Notes under the pieces: model-generated
What the model was told of the DNA's origin: nothing
The model's input: only the letters and a program-made list of their open reading frames with translations
Databases searched by the model: none
Position numbers and translations under genes: made by a program
Shown: positions 19,595 through 28,438 of the stretch, piece after piece
How the letters are laid out: each line of letters begins with the position of its first letter
How positions within the stretch are numbered: position 1 is the stretch's first letter
NCBI RefSeq assembly: GCF_000225345.1
Contig: NC_015977.1
Location: forward strand, 2,091,501 to 2,155,500
Reading direction: 5' to 3'
DNA: 64,000 nt
Source of the DNA: Roseburia hominis A2-183
GTDB lineage: Bacteria; Bacillota; Clostridia; Lachnospirales; Lachnospiraceae

Positions 19595-19623
19595 ACTATA
19601 CAAAAAAAACAGCCAAAATACCA
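19595..19623 (-). promoter_or_regulatory. Candidate msmK promoter
   Basis: The -10 TATAGT is good. At 17 bp upstream the -35 is TGGTAT, which is poor. This suggests an activated or otherwise regulated promoter. Confidence 0.45.
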
Positions 19624-19631
19624 TAGACCGC

Positions 19632-19661
19632 CTACACAAAGAATTTTTGCTTTTCTTGTAG
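19632..19661. promoter_or_regulatory. Imperfect inverted repeat upstream of the msmK promoter
   Basis: CTACACAAAGAA and TTTTCTTGTAG form an imperfect 30-bp dyad immediately upstream of the candidate -35. It could be a regulator site; the protein is unknown. Confidence 0.35.
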
Positions 19662-19695
19662 AATGTCACAGTGTTTTGGTTGTTTTTTCTATTCT

Positions 19696-19743
19696 TTCGT
19701 CAAACCGACAGGTTTTCCATCAAAAAGTAAGCACTTTGACGAA
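19696..19743. other. Hairpin after dut
   Basis: TTCGTCAAA pairs perfectly with TTTGACGAA, enclosing a smaller AACC-TGTC-GGTT hairpin. No U tract follows, so it is not a classical terminator, but it sits right after the dut stop and may end or protect the der-plsY-gpsA-dut mRNA. Confidence 0.4.
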
Positions 19744-19747
19744 CGCA

Positions 19748-20182
19748 TTACTGTTTTCCAGTGCTTCCGAATCCGCCGCGGTTTTTGTTGCCGAGGCTCT
19801 CCACCTCGTCAAACGTGATCTTCGGCTGATTTTCAAAAATGCGGAACTGGCAGATGCGGTCATTGACGTGAATCACCGTGTCGCGCACCGCATAGACCGG
19901 CATCCGCCACATATCGTCATCCCCGCAGTAGGTGCCATCGATAATGCCGCAGCTGTTCGTCTGGATGATTCCGTAATTTTTGAAAGTGGAGCTTCTCGGT
20001 ACCACATGCGCCTCATAGCCCTCCGGAAGCTCCATGGCAACGCCGAGTGGAATCAGACAGAACTCCCCCGCTTTCAGTGTCACTTCCTCAGACGCCCGAA
20101 GATCGATCCAGTCCGACTTTCCGTCAATATAGGTCAGACGTTCAATCGCATCCGTAAAATATTTAATCCTGATCTGTGGCAT
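19748..20182 (-). CDS. dut: Deoxyuridine 5'-triphosphate nucleotidohydrolase (dUTPase)
   Basis: This 144-residue homotrimeric-type dUTPase hydrolyses dUTP to dUMP and pyrophosphate, keeping uracil out of DNA. Motif II is PRSST, motif [13 protein letters not shown], motif IV about RICQFRI and the C-terminal motif V RGGFGSTG. The ATG at 20182 has an AGGAGGA site; the frame is open to 20236 only because a tandem repeat upstream lacks stops. It is the last gene of the der-plsY-gpsA-dut operon. Confidence 0.93.
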   Translation of the reverse strand: MPQIRIKYFTDAIERLTYIDGKSDWIDLRASEEVTLKAGEFCLIPLGVAMELPEGYEAHVVPRSSTFKNYGIIQTNSCGIIDGTYCGDDDMWRMPVYAVRDTVIHVNDRICQFRIFENQPKITFDEVESLGNKNRGGFGSTGKQ

Positions 20183-20199
20183 GTATGTTCCTCCTGTTA

Positions 20200-20305
20200 T
20201 GTCGATTTCTTTATGTTTCCCACTCCGGGGCGCCATGTCGCATTTCTATGCTCCCCACTCCGGGGTGCCATGTCGCATTTCTATGCTTCCCACTCCAGGG
20301 CACTA
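20200..20305. repeat. Three tandem copies of a 35-bp unit at the gpsA-dut junction
   Basis: Copies begin at 20200, 20236 and 20271 (plus strand), each starting TGTCG and ending CCACTCCGGGGCGCCA or a close variant. The copy at 20271 contains the last codons and the stop of gpsA; the other two are duplicates in the spacer. Each unit contains GCAT-AGAA-ATGC, a possible tiny hairpin. Confidence 0.85.
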
Positions 20306-21294
20306 TGCTCTGCACGCCGGTCGCGCATCATCAGTTCCCGCACTGCTTCTTTTGCCGGCTTATCCTCAAAAAGCACACAGTTGACTTCCTCGATGATCGG
20401 CATATCGACCCCGTATTTTTTTGCAAGCGCGATCGCCGCCTTGGCGGAATACACGCCCTCGACCACCATCTTGACCTCATCCATCGCCTGCTTCATGGTA
20501 TAGCCCTGCCCGATCAGCATTCCGGCTTTGCGGTTTCTGCTGTGTCTGCTCTCACATGTCACGATCAGATCTCCGATTCCGGTCAGACCGCTCAGTGTCT
20601 CCGCCTTTGCCCCCATCTTGATGGCAAGACGCGACATTTCCATGATTCCGCGCGTGATTAACGCCGCTTTGGTGTTGTCCCCGTAGCCGAGTCCGTCCGC
20701 CATACCGGCTGCCAGTGCAATGACGTTCTTCAGGGAACCTCCCAGTTCCATGCCGAGCACATCCGGGCTTGTGTACACGCGGAACACCTCATTCATGAAA
20801 ATATCCTGCACGCCCTCTGCCACCTTGCGCTTCTTTGCTCCGGCAACAACGGTCGTCGGCAGTCCGACGCCAACCTCCTCGGCGTGGCTCGGTCCGCACA
20901 TCACGGCAACCTCCGCCGCAGGTACTTCCTCTTCTACAATATCGGAGAGCGTCATCAGCGTATTTTCTTCAATGCCCTTTGCCACACAGACAATGATCTG
21001 TCCCGCCTTCACAAAAGGCGCCATGCTTTTTGCCGTGCTTCTGGTGAATACAGACGGTACCGCCAGAATCAGATATTCCTTATCTTCCACTGCCGCCTTA
21101 AGATCCGTGGTAAATTCCATATCCTCCGGAAGCTTCACTCCCGGAAGCTTATCCACATGCTCATGCCGTTCGCGCAGCATCGCGATCTCCGCTTCCACAA
21201 TCGACCACACCGTCACCTGGCTGCCGTTGGTGTGCAACACTTTCGCGAGCGCCGTCCCCCAGCTTCCCGCTCCGATTACCGCTACTTTTGCCAT
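20281..21294 (-). CDS. gpsA: Glycerol-3-phosphate dehydrogenase [NAD(P)+]
   Basis: This 337-residue enzyme reduces dihydroxyacetone phosphate to sn-glycerol 3-phosphate for phospholipid synthesis. The N-terminal Rossmann motif is GAGSWGTALA. The catalytic Lys region is VAKGIE, and the substrate-binding part includes ELGGSLKNVIALAAG and GLTGIGDLIVTC. Length is typical. It lies 5 bp after plsY, which uses its product, and before dut. Its 3' end lies in the first of three tandem 35-bp repeats. Confidence 0.97.
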   Translation of the reverse strand: MAKVAVIGAGSWGTALAKVLHTNGSQVTVWSIVEAEIAMLRERHEHVDKLPGVKLPEDMEFTTDLKAAVEDKEYLILAVPSVFTRSTAKSMAPFVKAGQIIVCVAKGIEENTLMTLSDIVEEEVPAAEVAVMCGPSHAEEVGVGLPTTVVAGAKKRKVAEGVQDIFMNEVFRVYTSPDVLGMELGGSLKNVIALAAGMADGLGYGDNTKAALITRGIMEMSRLAIKMGAKAETLSGLTGIGDLIVTCESRHSRNRKAGMLIGQGYTMKQAMDEVKMVVEGVYSAKAAIALAKKYGVDMPIIEEVNCVLFEDKPAKEAVRELMMRDRRAEHSALEWEA

Positions 21295-21299
21295 ATCTT

Positions 21300-21962
21300 T
21301 TATTTCCCCTCCTGTTTGTTCTTCTTGAACGTGAACTTATTCTCCGTGCCGTGCAGCAGACGTCCAATGTTACTCCTGTGACGCCACAGCGCCATCGCCG
21401 TAAAGCAGGCGCTCACCACATAGAACTCCGGGAGATATGCGGCATCGATATGCAGATATCCCATATGTCCGAAGATCAATACCTGCACCAGATAACTCGT
21501 CACCACCAGAATCGATCCAAGGGACACATATCTTGTGATCGCGATGGAACCGATGAATAAGACCAGACAGACCGGTGCCGCCATCGGGCACACAGCGAGA
21601 ATCATGCCCGACGTGCAGGCGATTCCCTTTCCACCCTTGAACTTGAGGTAAAACGGAAAATTATGTCCGAGCACAGCTCCGAAGCCGGCATACAGTTCCA
21701 GAATCCTGACTGCGTCCGGGTAAGCGTTCCGGAACAGAACCTTCACCAGAAGAACCGCCAGAATTGCCTTGCACAGATCTCCCGCAAACGTGATCAGTCC
21801 CGCCTTGATTCCAAGCACGCGCAGTGAATTTGTCGTCCCCGCGTTGCCGCTTCCCTCATTGCGGATATCAATCCCCTGGCTTTTTCCGTAGAGATACCCC
21901 GTCTGAAACAGTCCAAACAGATACCCGATTCCCAATGCAATAACCCTTGCTCCTATCATCAC
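21300..21962 (-). CDS. plsY: Acyl-phosphate:glycerol-3-phosphate acyltransferase
   Basis: This 220-residue integral membrane enzyme transfers the acyl chain from acyl-phosphate (made by PlsX) to glycerol 3-phosphate, giving lysophosphatidic acid. Conserved loops are visible: [27 protein letters not shown] and the C-terminal [13 protein letters not shown]. About five hydrophobic segments fit the family. The ATG overlaps the der stop by four bases (ATGA). Adjacent gpsA supplies the acceptor; plsX lies at 47972-49012. Confidence 0.96.
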   Translation of the reverse strand: MMIGARVIALGIGYLFGLFQTGYLYGKSQGIDIRNEGSGNAGTTNSLRVLGIKAGLITFAGDLCKAILAVLLVKVLFRNAYPDAVRILELYAGFGAVLGHNFPFYLKFKGGKGIACTSGMILAVCPMAAPVCLVLFIGSIAITRYVSLGSILVVTSYLVQVLIFGHMGYLHIDAAYLPEFYVVSACFTAMALWRHRSNIGRLLHGTENKFTFKKNKQEGK

Positions 21963-23284
21963 TGCTCTTCCTTTCTCTCCCGAATAATGAATTTCAGTGC
22001 CGTTCCGCGGAAACCGAACGTCTCACGGATACGGTTCTCCAGATACCTGGTGTAGGAAAAATGCATCAATTCCTTATCGTTGACGAAAATCACGAAGGTC
22101 GGCGGCTTTACCGCAACCTGCGTCGTGTAGTAGATGCGCAGACGTTTTCCCTTGTCTGACGGCGGCTGCTGCATGGCAACTGCCTCTGTCACGATCTCGT
22201 TTAAGACACCGGTCGCCACACGCATGCTATTGTTCGCAATAACCACATCAATCAGCTCAAAAATCTTATTTAAGCGCTGTCCTGATTTTGCGGAGATAAA
22301 AATAATCTCGGCATACGGCATAAAGCTTAAAATCTGACGGATCTTCTCCGTGTGACGGTAGATCGTCTTGTCATCCTTCTCGATCGCATCCCACTTGTTG
22401 ACCGCGATGATAATTCCTTTTCCGCGCTCGTGTGCGATTCCGGCAATCTTGGCATCCTGCTCCGTGACGCCCTCCGTCGCATCGATCACGATGATGCAGA
22501 CATCCGCCCGCTCCACCGCTGTCACCGCACGGATGATGCTGTAGCGCTCGATCTCTTCCTTAATCTTATTCTTCCGTCTAAGACCTGCAGTATCAATAAA
22601 GACATATTCTTTTCCGTCGTAGGTAATGTCGGTATCAATCGCATCGCGTGTTGTTCCCGCAATGTCGGAGACAATCACACGGTCCTCCTGTGCCAGCTTG
22701 TTAATGAGGGAGGACTTGCCGACATTCGGCTTACCGATGATCGCAACCTTCGGGCGCTCGTCCTCCTCCTCGTCCTTCGCATAGTCCGGGAAGTGTTTGA
22801 CCACTTCATCCAGCATATCTCCAAGTCCCAGCATGGATGCCGCCGAGATCGGGAACGGATCGCCGATGCCGAGATTGTAGAACTCATACACATCCGGCAT
22901 GAACTTCTCAAAGCTGTCCACTTTGTTGACCACAAGCACGACCGGCTTGCCGGAGCGTCTGAGCATATCTGCCACCTTGGAATCCGAATCCTGCAGTCCC
23001 TGTCTGACATCCGTGAGGAAAATAATCACGTCCGCCGTCGCAATGGCAATCTCCGCCTGCTCTCTCATCTGCGAGAGAATGACATCTCTGCTGTCCGGCT
23101 CAATACCGCCGGTATCGATCATCGTAAAATGATAATCCAGCCAGTTGACGTCCGCATAGATACGGTCTCTTGTCACTCCCGGCGTATCCTTTACAATTGA
23201 AATTCGCTCTCCTGCAAGTGCGTTGAACAGTGTGGATTTTCCAACATTCGGACGCCCTACAACCGCTACTACGGGTTTACTCAT
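21959..23284 (-). CDS. der: Ribosome-associated GTPase Der (EngA)
   Basis: This 441-residue tandem GTPase is needed for 50S subunit maturation. The first G domain has GRPNVGKST (about 10-18), DTGG and NKVD; the second has [13 protein letters not shown] and NKWD. A KH-like C-terminal domain follows ([21 protein letters not shown]). An AAAGGAAAGG site precedes the ATG. It is the first gene of a four-gene operon with its own promoter. Confidence 0.97.
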   Translation of the reverse strand: MSKPVVAVVGRPNVGKSTLFNALAGERISIVKDTPGVTRDRIYADVNWLDYHFTMIDTGGIEPDSRDVILSQMREQAEIAIATADVIIFLTDVRQGLQDSDSKVADMLRRSGKPVVLVVNKVDSFEKFMPDVYEFYNLGIGDPFPISAASMLGLGDMLDEVVKHFPDYAKDEEEDERPKVAIIGKPNVGKSSLINKLAQEDRVIVSDIAGTTRDAIDTDITYDGKEYVFIDTAGLRRKNKIKEEIERYSIIRAVTAVERADVCIIVIDATEGVTEQDAKIAGIAHERGKGIIIAVNKWDAIEKDDKTIYRHTEKIRQILSFMPYAEIIFISAKSGQRLNKIFELIDVVIANNSMRVATGVLNEIVTEAVAMQQPPSDKGKRLRIYYTTQVAVKPPTFVIFVNDKELMHFSYTRYLENRIRETFGFRGTALKFIIRERKEEQ

Positions 23285-23378
23285 CTATCTGACCTTTCCT
23301 TTCTATAAAAAACAGTATCATCCATCTTCTTACTGACAGGCAGACTTCACCTGTCCCTATCATAATCCTGACCGCTTG

Positions 23379-23407
23379 ATTTTACAATATCTGTCCCGAC
23401 TTGTAAA
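23379..23407 (-). promoter_or_regulatory. der operon promoter
   Basis: TTTACA and TAAAAT are separated by 17 bp on the minus strand. The promoter lies about 95 bp before the der ATG and immediately outside the large inverted repeat. Confidence 0.75.
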
Positions 23408-23421
23408 GCAGTTTAACAAAG

Positions 23422-24030
23422 GCAGGCAAGAGGAACTGCCGCAATAAGCATAGACCTCTTTGTGGGATACGTAATATTATTAGAAAACCAGCCCTTGGGA
23501 TTTCAGATGAAAATGCAAATGGAAATTCGGTTCAACAAATGTGGCATTTCTAACCAACCGAATGTTTGCATCTTCGATGATCCGTGTCTTTCCAAGTTTG
23601 GAGCACTCCGCGGGTCATGTCCGCATCCCGGAGACAATTTGTAGGACTTTTTTGTGTGTCCCTTATGGCACCTCTGAACAAAACATAACCGCGCGAAGCC
23701 GCTGTCTGAGTCGGCATCTGCCCTATTTTCAATAGCAGATGCCGGCGAGTTCGGTTCGCGCGGTTTTATATTGTCTGTGAAGAGGTGCCATTAGGGACAC
23801 CAGAAAGTCCGCCCATTGTCTCCGGTGTGTCGGACATACACCCGTCGGATTGTCCAAACGTGGAAGAGACACGGAATCCGATGCAAACATTCAGCCGGAA
23901 GAAATGCTCACATTTTTCTCAAACGAATTTCCACCTGCATTTCCACATGAAATCCCCAAGTATGTTTCTAAACCATATTACTTATCAACACAAAGCACAA
24001 TATGCTTATTGCGGCAATTTCTCTTCCTGC
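23422..24030. repeat. Imperfect palindrome of about 609 bp (giant foldback element)
   Basis: The left arm (23422 to about 23725) is the imperfect reverse complement of the right arm (about 23732-24030). Perfect blocks include TGCCGCAATAAGCATA (23437-23452 with 24001-24016), GAATGTTTGCATC, CCGGAGACAAT, ATGGCACCTCT, ACCGCGCGAA and GGCATCTGC at the tip. Roughly three quarters of positions match by eye; differences are substitutions and small indels, so the arms have diverged. The tip is GCATCTGC/GCAGATGC with a short loop near 23728. No convincing ORF, transposase or target-site duplication is visible. The right end lies 8 bp after the ABC permease stop, with no terminator between. The element fills nearly all of the 753-bp gap before der. 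Confidence 0.85.
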
Positions 24031-24037
24031 TGTAGTT

Positions 24038-25945
24038 CTACTGCATCATGTCTTGGTTCGTCATCAGCTTCCACTCGTCATTTGTGATGCCAAGTTTCTC
24101 AAGCGTCTCTACGATATGCACGCAGTCCGGTCCGAACGTCAGATACAGATTGCCGCCCGCTGTCATCTCCTGCCCGTCCACAGCTTTTCCTTCCAGCTTC
24201 TCTAAACTGTTGTGATAGTCATAATAATACATCCAGTTGTCAACATACCTGCCTGTACTATAATATTCCAGTTCAATGTTGCTGTAGTACGTGTCTTCCG
24301 GCTGCTCGCAATACTGATAATACTTCGCCAGATTTCCATCCTCGATATCCGCCCGGATGGCCTTTAAGATCTGCTCAATCTCCTTCTCGGAAAACATGTG
24401 CGTATTGTTAAGCCCCGTAGAAGTATACAGATCCATATATCCAGAGGTAAACCGGCACTCTGAATTTCCGATACCAAAAATCTCACGCTCCAGATTCTCC
24501 GGCTCGCTCTCCCACGCAAGGATCTGCTCTGCCGGTGTACTGTCAGCACCCCCATCCGCCTCAGGCAGTGGAAGTGCATACCGCCGCTCCACCTTGGAAC
24601 CATCCTGCATATAATACAGGAACGTTGTATAATAAAATCCCGAACCGGTACGTTCTACCTCCTGATAGGCATCCTTATTTGCAATAATCTGGCGCTGCAG
24701 CTCCGTCAGTGTCGCAAGTTCTTCTCCTTTCACCTGCACCGGATAATCCAGATAGACGAACGCCGTCTCCACATCCGCCACCTCCGGCACATAGCGCTCC
24801 AGACCGAATGCATCCATTTCAAACAGGGATACAAACACCACTGTGATCACGGCAGTCGCCGCCCACTCCAGCACGCGTTTTCTGCGAAATACCCTGAAAT
24901 TCTTTTCCAGCAGCATCTCTGCTCCAAAGAAAAAGAGGAAACCCATCACCACACTGCAGAGCAGCAGCCACGGATATTTGCGCAGCTGCGGCAGATCCGT
25001 GAGCATGGATATGACCGTGACACCGACGACCAGACCTCCGCAGATTGCCGCTCCCCAGCGGAATACCGGCTTGATGATCCCGATGCTGACCCAGTCGCCC
25101 GCCGTCTCGATCTGCCGCCTCTTATACATCTGGCAGGCCACCACGACAAGCACAACTGCTGCCGCCGCATAGATTCCGATGAGCGGCATGCCCGTGATCT
25201 TAATGCCGGTAATTCCATTCCCATTCTCCGTGTAGATAAGACTGCTGCGAAGATTATTGTTCAGATAATAAAGCGGCGATAAAATGCAGCTTTTTCCCGG
25301 ATTCCATGCATTCTCAATCCCGTAGCTGATGGTTTCAATCACCTTTGCAACAATAAACATGCATCCCACATACAGATAGTTGACGATCACATAATAGCAT
25401 GGCATTGCAAACGCCTGCCCTGTGAACATCGCCACGAAAACCGCAAGTGAGTATGCAAAAAATGTCACACCAGCCTGTGCCAACAGCGCAGCGAACAGAT
25501 ACTGTATACAGGTAAACTGGTTTGCCAGGCATACGAGCACTGTGATAAAGAATGTGATGATCTCCGGCACGATCAGAAAAATGAGTCCTGACAGATAATT
25601 CGTCACATAAAGTTCCAGCCGGTTGACCGGCAACGCATGCATCATATTGGCGCTTTTTGCCGAATACAGATAGGAAAACACTGCCAGCGCCGCTGCCACT
25701 GCGAAGAAAAAGACCGGCAGAGGAGGGATCATCCGGTGTACTGCCAGCTCCACCAGCTGATACATGCGGTAGGTTGTGTCCTCGTTCCCCGTTCCATAAT
25801 AGTAGTACGGACTGGCAGCCTTCTGCCACACCCATACGGGAATCACCACAAGGAGATATATCTGGTAAAGCAGCCACAGCGGCCAGAAATGCGTGAAGTT
25901 CTTCTTAAATATCGTGCGGTTAAAACAGGATGTCTTTGACTTCAT
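24038..25945 (-). CDS. ABC transporter permease-like membrane protein
   Basis: This 635-residue protein has about ten hydrophobic segments in its first 370 residues: an ABC-2 permease-like layout with KSANMMHALPVNRLELY after the second segment. A soluble C-terminal domain of about 260 residues rich in Tyr and Glu follows. The ATP-binding partner is encoded directly upstream, and its stop overlaps this start by 26 nt. A GGGAGGGG site precedes the ATG. The arrangement GntR regulator, ATPase, large permease matches Bacillus subtilis Ytr-like exporters, often induced by cell-envelope antibiotics. The substrate here is unknown. Its mRNA would run directly into the large palindrome. Confidence 0.8.
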   Translation of the reverse strand: MKSKTSCFNRTIFKKNFTHFWPLWLLYQIYLLVVIPVWVWQKAASPYYYYGTGNEDTTYRMYQLVELAVHRMIPPLPVFFFAVAAALAVFSYLYSAKSANMMHALPVNRLELYVTNYLSGLIFLIVPEIITFFITVLVCLANQFTCIQYLFAALLAQAGVTFFAYSLAVFVAMFTGQAFAMPCYYVIVNYLYVGCMFIVAKVIETISYGIENAWNPGKSCILSPLYYLNNNLRSSLIYTENGNGITGIKITGMPLIGIYAAAAVVLVVVACQMYKRRQIETAGDWVSIGIIKPVFRWGAAICGGLVVGVTVISMLTDLPQLRKYPWLLLCSVVMGFLFFFGAEMLLEKNFRVFRRKRVLEWAATAVITVVFVSLFEMDAFGLERYVPEVADVETAFVYLDYPVQVKGEELATLTELQRQIIANKDAYQEVERTGSGFYYTTFLYYMQDGSKVERRYALPLPEADGGADSTPAEQILAWESEPENLEREIFGIGNSECRFTSGYMDLYTSTGLNNTHMFSEKEIEQILKAIRADIEDGNLAKYYQYCEQPEDTYYSNIELEYYSTGRYVDNWMYYYDYHNSLEKLEGKAVDGQEMTAGGNLYLTFGPDCVHIVETLEKLGITNDEWKLMTNQDMMQ

Positions 25946-26819
25946 AATCTGCCCCTCCCATCTCGTAGATAAATATTTCTTCCAGTGTCAGCGGCAGTAC
26001 ATCCACAATCGTCGGATTGCAATATGACAGTGCCGCCTCTGCTTCCTTTGGATCTCCCTTTACGATCATGGTATACACACGCCCTGTATTTGCCATGTGA
26101 AGCACCTGAAAATGTTCCGGAAGCTTCGGCATTCCGCTCTGACACGCCACCTGGATTTTCGACACACTTCCCTGCAGGTCGCTCAGTGAGCGCTCGATCA
26201 TGATTTTTCCATGATGCATGATACCGACATGGTCACACACATCCTCAAGTTCACGCAGATTGTGGGACGATACAAGCACGGTCATCTCTTTCTCTGCGAC
26301 CTCCGACAATATGATGCTCCAGATCTGACGCCGCATCACAGGGTCGAGTCCGTCCACCGGTTCGTCCAGAATCAGAATATCCGGCTTGCAGCAGATGGCA
26401 AGCCAGAATGCCACCTGTTTCTGCATTCCTTTCGACAGCCGTCTGATATTGCGCTTCACATCAATATTCGGGAAAAACTCCTGCATCCGGTAAAACAGCT
26501 TTCCATCAAAAGACGGATAGATCCCCTCATAAAAACGCTTCATCTCCATCGTGTCTGCCTGCATGAAATAAAACAGTTCGTCTGGTATGTACGCGATTTT
26601 TGATTTGACCGCCTTATTCTCATATACATTTTCCCCGTCGATCTGCACCTCTCCCTGATCCGGACGGTACACCCCCGTCAGGTGGCGGATGAGTGTGGAC
26701 TTTCCTGCTCCGTTCGGTCCGACCAGACCGTAGATGGCTCCCTTTTCCACGTGCATGTCCACACCGTTTAGCGCCACAAATCCGTCAAATGCCTTTTTTA
26801 ATCCGTTTACCTGAATCAT
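25920..26819 (-). CDS. ABC transporter ATP-binding protein, YtrB-like
   Basis: This 299-residue ATPase has Walker A GPNGAGKSTL (about 34-43), signature LSKGMQKQ and Walker B ILILDEPVDGLD, with the H-loop VSSHNLRE. The C-terminal part (about 215-299) resembles the extra domain of ABC-2 type drug or antibiotic exporter ATPases. It sits between a GntR regulator (overlap 4 nt, ATGA) and the permease gene, forming one transcription unit. It probably pairs with the 635-residue permease. Confidence 0.9.
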   Translation of the reverse strand: MIQVNGLKKAFDGFVALNGVDMHVEKGAIYGLVGPNGAGKSTLIRHLTGVYRPDQGEVQIDGENVYENKAVKSKIAYIPDELFYFMQADTMEMKRFYEGIYPSFDGKLFYRMQEFFPNIDVKRNIRRLSKGMQKQVAFWLAICCKPDILILDEPVDGLDPVMRRQIWSIILSEVAEKEMTVLVSSHNLRELEDVCDHVGIMHHGKIMIERSLSDLQGSVSKIQVACQSGMPKLPEHFQVLHMANTGRVYTMIVKGDPKEAEAALSYCNPTIVDVLPLTLEEIFIYEMGGADYEVKDILF

Positions 26820-27190
26820 ACCTTCTCTCCTCCCTCTGCCGCATGTTCGATCCGTGTGATCAGATCGCTCCTGCTCACTGACAGGAAACAGAGCTCCTCC
26901 ACCACTTCATCGAACTCTTCCAGCAGTTCATGCTGTCTCGTATTCAGGATTTCCCTGTGCTCCGCCACAAACGTTCCCTTCCCGGCAACCGTGTATGTAT
27001 ATCCCTCGCTCTCCAGATCGCGATACGCTTTCTGAATCGTATTGGGATTGATCGCCAGTCCGGACGCCAGTTCGCGGACAGACGGCAGCTTCTCGTTTGC
27101 CGAAAGAGAATTTGTGATAATCAGCTTCCGAAAGCCATCCTTGATCTGTTCATAAATCGGTTTGGAGTCCCGGTAATTTAACTGAATCAA
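26816..27190 (-). CDS. GntR-family regulator, YtrA type
   Basis: This 124-residue repressor has the winged-helix of the YtrA subfamily (KLPSVRELASGLAINPNTIQ, then YRDLESEGYTYTVAGKGTF) and a short helical tail for dimerisation. I choose the TTG at 27190: a GGGAGG site lies seven bases upstream, and the protein then starts MIQLNYRDSKPIYEQ, matching the usual YtrA N-terminus. Longer in-frame starts overlap this site or the promoter. It is the first gene of the operon with the ATPase and permease and very likely represses it through the dyad at 27215-27237. Confidence 0.9.
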   Translation of the reverse strand: MIQLNYRDSKPIYEQIKDGFRKLIITNSLSANEKLPSVRELASGLAINPNTIQKAYRDLESEGYTYTVAGKGTFVAEHREILNTRQHELLEEFDEVVEELCFLSVSRSDLITRIEHAAEGGEKV

Positions 27191-27214
27191 ATCATAACCT
27201 CCCATCTGTACCAA

Positions 27215-27237
27215 CTGTACTATTTGTCTTAATACAG
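27215..27237. promoter_or_regulatory. Candidate operator of the GntR (YtrA-type) regulator
   Basis: On the minus strand CTGTATTA and TAGTACAG form a 23-bp dyad with one mismatch. It lies just downstream of the -10 box, around the expected transcription start, where a repressor would block initiation. Confidence 0.6.
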
Positions 27238-27239
27238 CT

Positions 27240-27268
27240 ACTATAGCATGGAAGGTTCCCTCATACAA
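27240..27268 (-). promoter_or_regulatory. Promoter of the GntR-ABC operon
   Basis: TTGTAT and TATAGT are separated by 17 bp on the minus strand, with the dyad operator immediately downstream. Confidence 0.7.
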
Positions 27269-27313
27269 TAAAGATAATCCTATGAAATTATTAACTTTTA
27301 TTTAACTTCGGCA

Positions 27314-28354
27314 TCAGCCCAGATATGCACACAGGAGTTTGAAGGTGTTCTTCACGCCGTCCACATGGCTTCTCTCGTAGCCGTGCGACGCGTACACGCC
27401 CGCGCCGATCAGTCCGTGGCGCACGTCATAGCCCGCCGTCAGCGCCACATCCGCATCCGATCCGTAATGCGGGTAGACGTCCACCGCAAAGTCAAGTTCC
27501 TCGCGCTTTGCCGCCGCAATCAGTCCCGTCACGACGTCGTAGTGATACGGTCCGTGGCTGTCCTTCGCGCAGATGGACACCTGTGTCTCCTCGCAGGCAA
27601 GACCGTCTCCAACGCAGCCCATGTCAACGGAAATAACCTCAGTCACACCCTCCGGAATCGAAGCGGCTCCGCCGTGTCCGACTTCCTCAAAGACGGTGAT
27701 GTGCTGGTAGATCATGCGCTCCGGTGTGACATTCTCTTCCTTTAAATATCTCGCATAGCCAAGCAGGATGCCGACGCTAAGCTTATCGTCCAGGAAACGG
27801 CTCTTGATGTAGCCGCTCTCTGTGACGGTCGTGCGCGGATCAAAGCAGACGATGTCTCCCGTCATGATGCCGAGTGCCTCCACGTCCTCTCTGGAATGTA
27901 CCTTCTCGTCCAGCACGATCTCCGTCTCGTCAAATGTACGCTTCTTGTCATTGTAATCGCCGTTGACATGGATGGATGCATTGGCAAGCTGCAGGGTTCC
28001 CTCGTAGACCTTTTCCCCGAAGCGGGTATGGATTCTGCAGTTCTCCGCCTCGGCATTGTTGGCGTTCATTCCGCCGACCGGTGTCACGCGCAGTCTGCCG
28101 TTGGACTTTATCTCCGCTACCATGGCGCCGAGCGTGTCAATGTGTGCCTCGAGCATCACGGCATTCTTTTTGTCCTTGCCGCCAAGCGCCACAAGCACGC
28201 CGCCTTTCGTGGTCAGTTTCGGCTCATAGCCGAGCTTCTGGTACTCTTTCATCACATAATCCGCCACCTCTGCAGTGTATCCGCTCGGACTGTCGATTGC
28301 CAGAATCTTCTTTGTCTCCTCGACCATATATTCCACATATTTTTTTGTCTTCAT
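27314..28354 (-). CDS. M42-family metallopeptidase (glutamyl aminopeptidase/endoglucanase-type)
   Basis: This 346-residue cytosolic di-zinc aminopeptidase of the M42 family (often misnamed cellulase) has metal ligands and catalytic residues in MLEAHIDTLG (about 65-74), the FLDDKLSVG Asp (about 187), TVFEEVGHGG (about 219) and the C-terminal ASHGYERSH. It probably trims N-terminal residues from peptides. A strong AAAAGGAG site precedes the ATG. It follows pgeF by 72 bp, with a hairpin between. Confidence 0.9.
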   Translation of the reverse strand: MKTKKYVEYMVEETKKILAIDSPSGYTAEVADYVMKEYQKLGYEPKLTTKGGVLVALGGKDKKNAVMLEAHIDTLGAMVAEIKSNGRLRVTPVGGMNANNAEAENCRIHTRFGEKVYEGTLQLANASIHVNGDYNDKKRTFDETEIVLDEKVHSREDVEALGIMTGDIVCFDPRTTVTESGYIKSRFLDDKLSVGILLGYARYLKEENVTPERMIYQHITVFEEVGHGGAASIPEGVTEVISVDMGCVGDGLACEETQVSICAKDSHGPYHYDVVTGLIAAAKREELDFAVDVYPHYGSDADVALTAGYDVRHGLIGAGVYASHGYERSHVDGVKNTFKLLCAYLG

Positions 28355-28400
28355 CTTTTTTCTCCTTTTCCGCTTTCTATTTGATTCTATCTACAGACCA

Positions 28401-28438
28401 TACCTGAAGGACGATCTTATACATCCTTATTTCAGGTA
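28401..28438. other. Hairpin overlapping the pgeF stop
   Basis: TACCTGA and AGGA pair with TCCT and TCAGGTA around a 12-nt loop. The pgeF stop codon lies inside the 5' arm. No U tract follows, so it may affect mRNA stability or partial termination before the M42 gene. Confidence 0.35.

Noticed and set aside
20183..20236. N-terminal extension of dut by 18 codons
   Set aside because: It would be encoded by the tandem repeat spacer. The ATG at 20182 has the strong ribosome site and the normal dUTPase start.
19481..20503. Plus-strand open frame (340 codons) across msmK, dut and gpsA
   Set aside because: It runs antisense through three real genes and the tandem repeats, and the product shows no family features.
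23785..24087. Open frame of 100 codons inside the right arm of the palindrome
   Set aside because: There is no ribosome site and no matching open frame in the left arm; the translation has no recognisable features. Arm similarity follows pairing, not codons.
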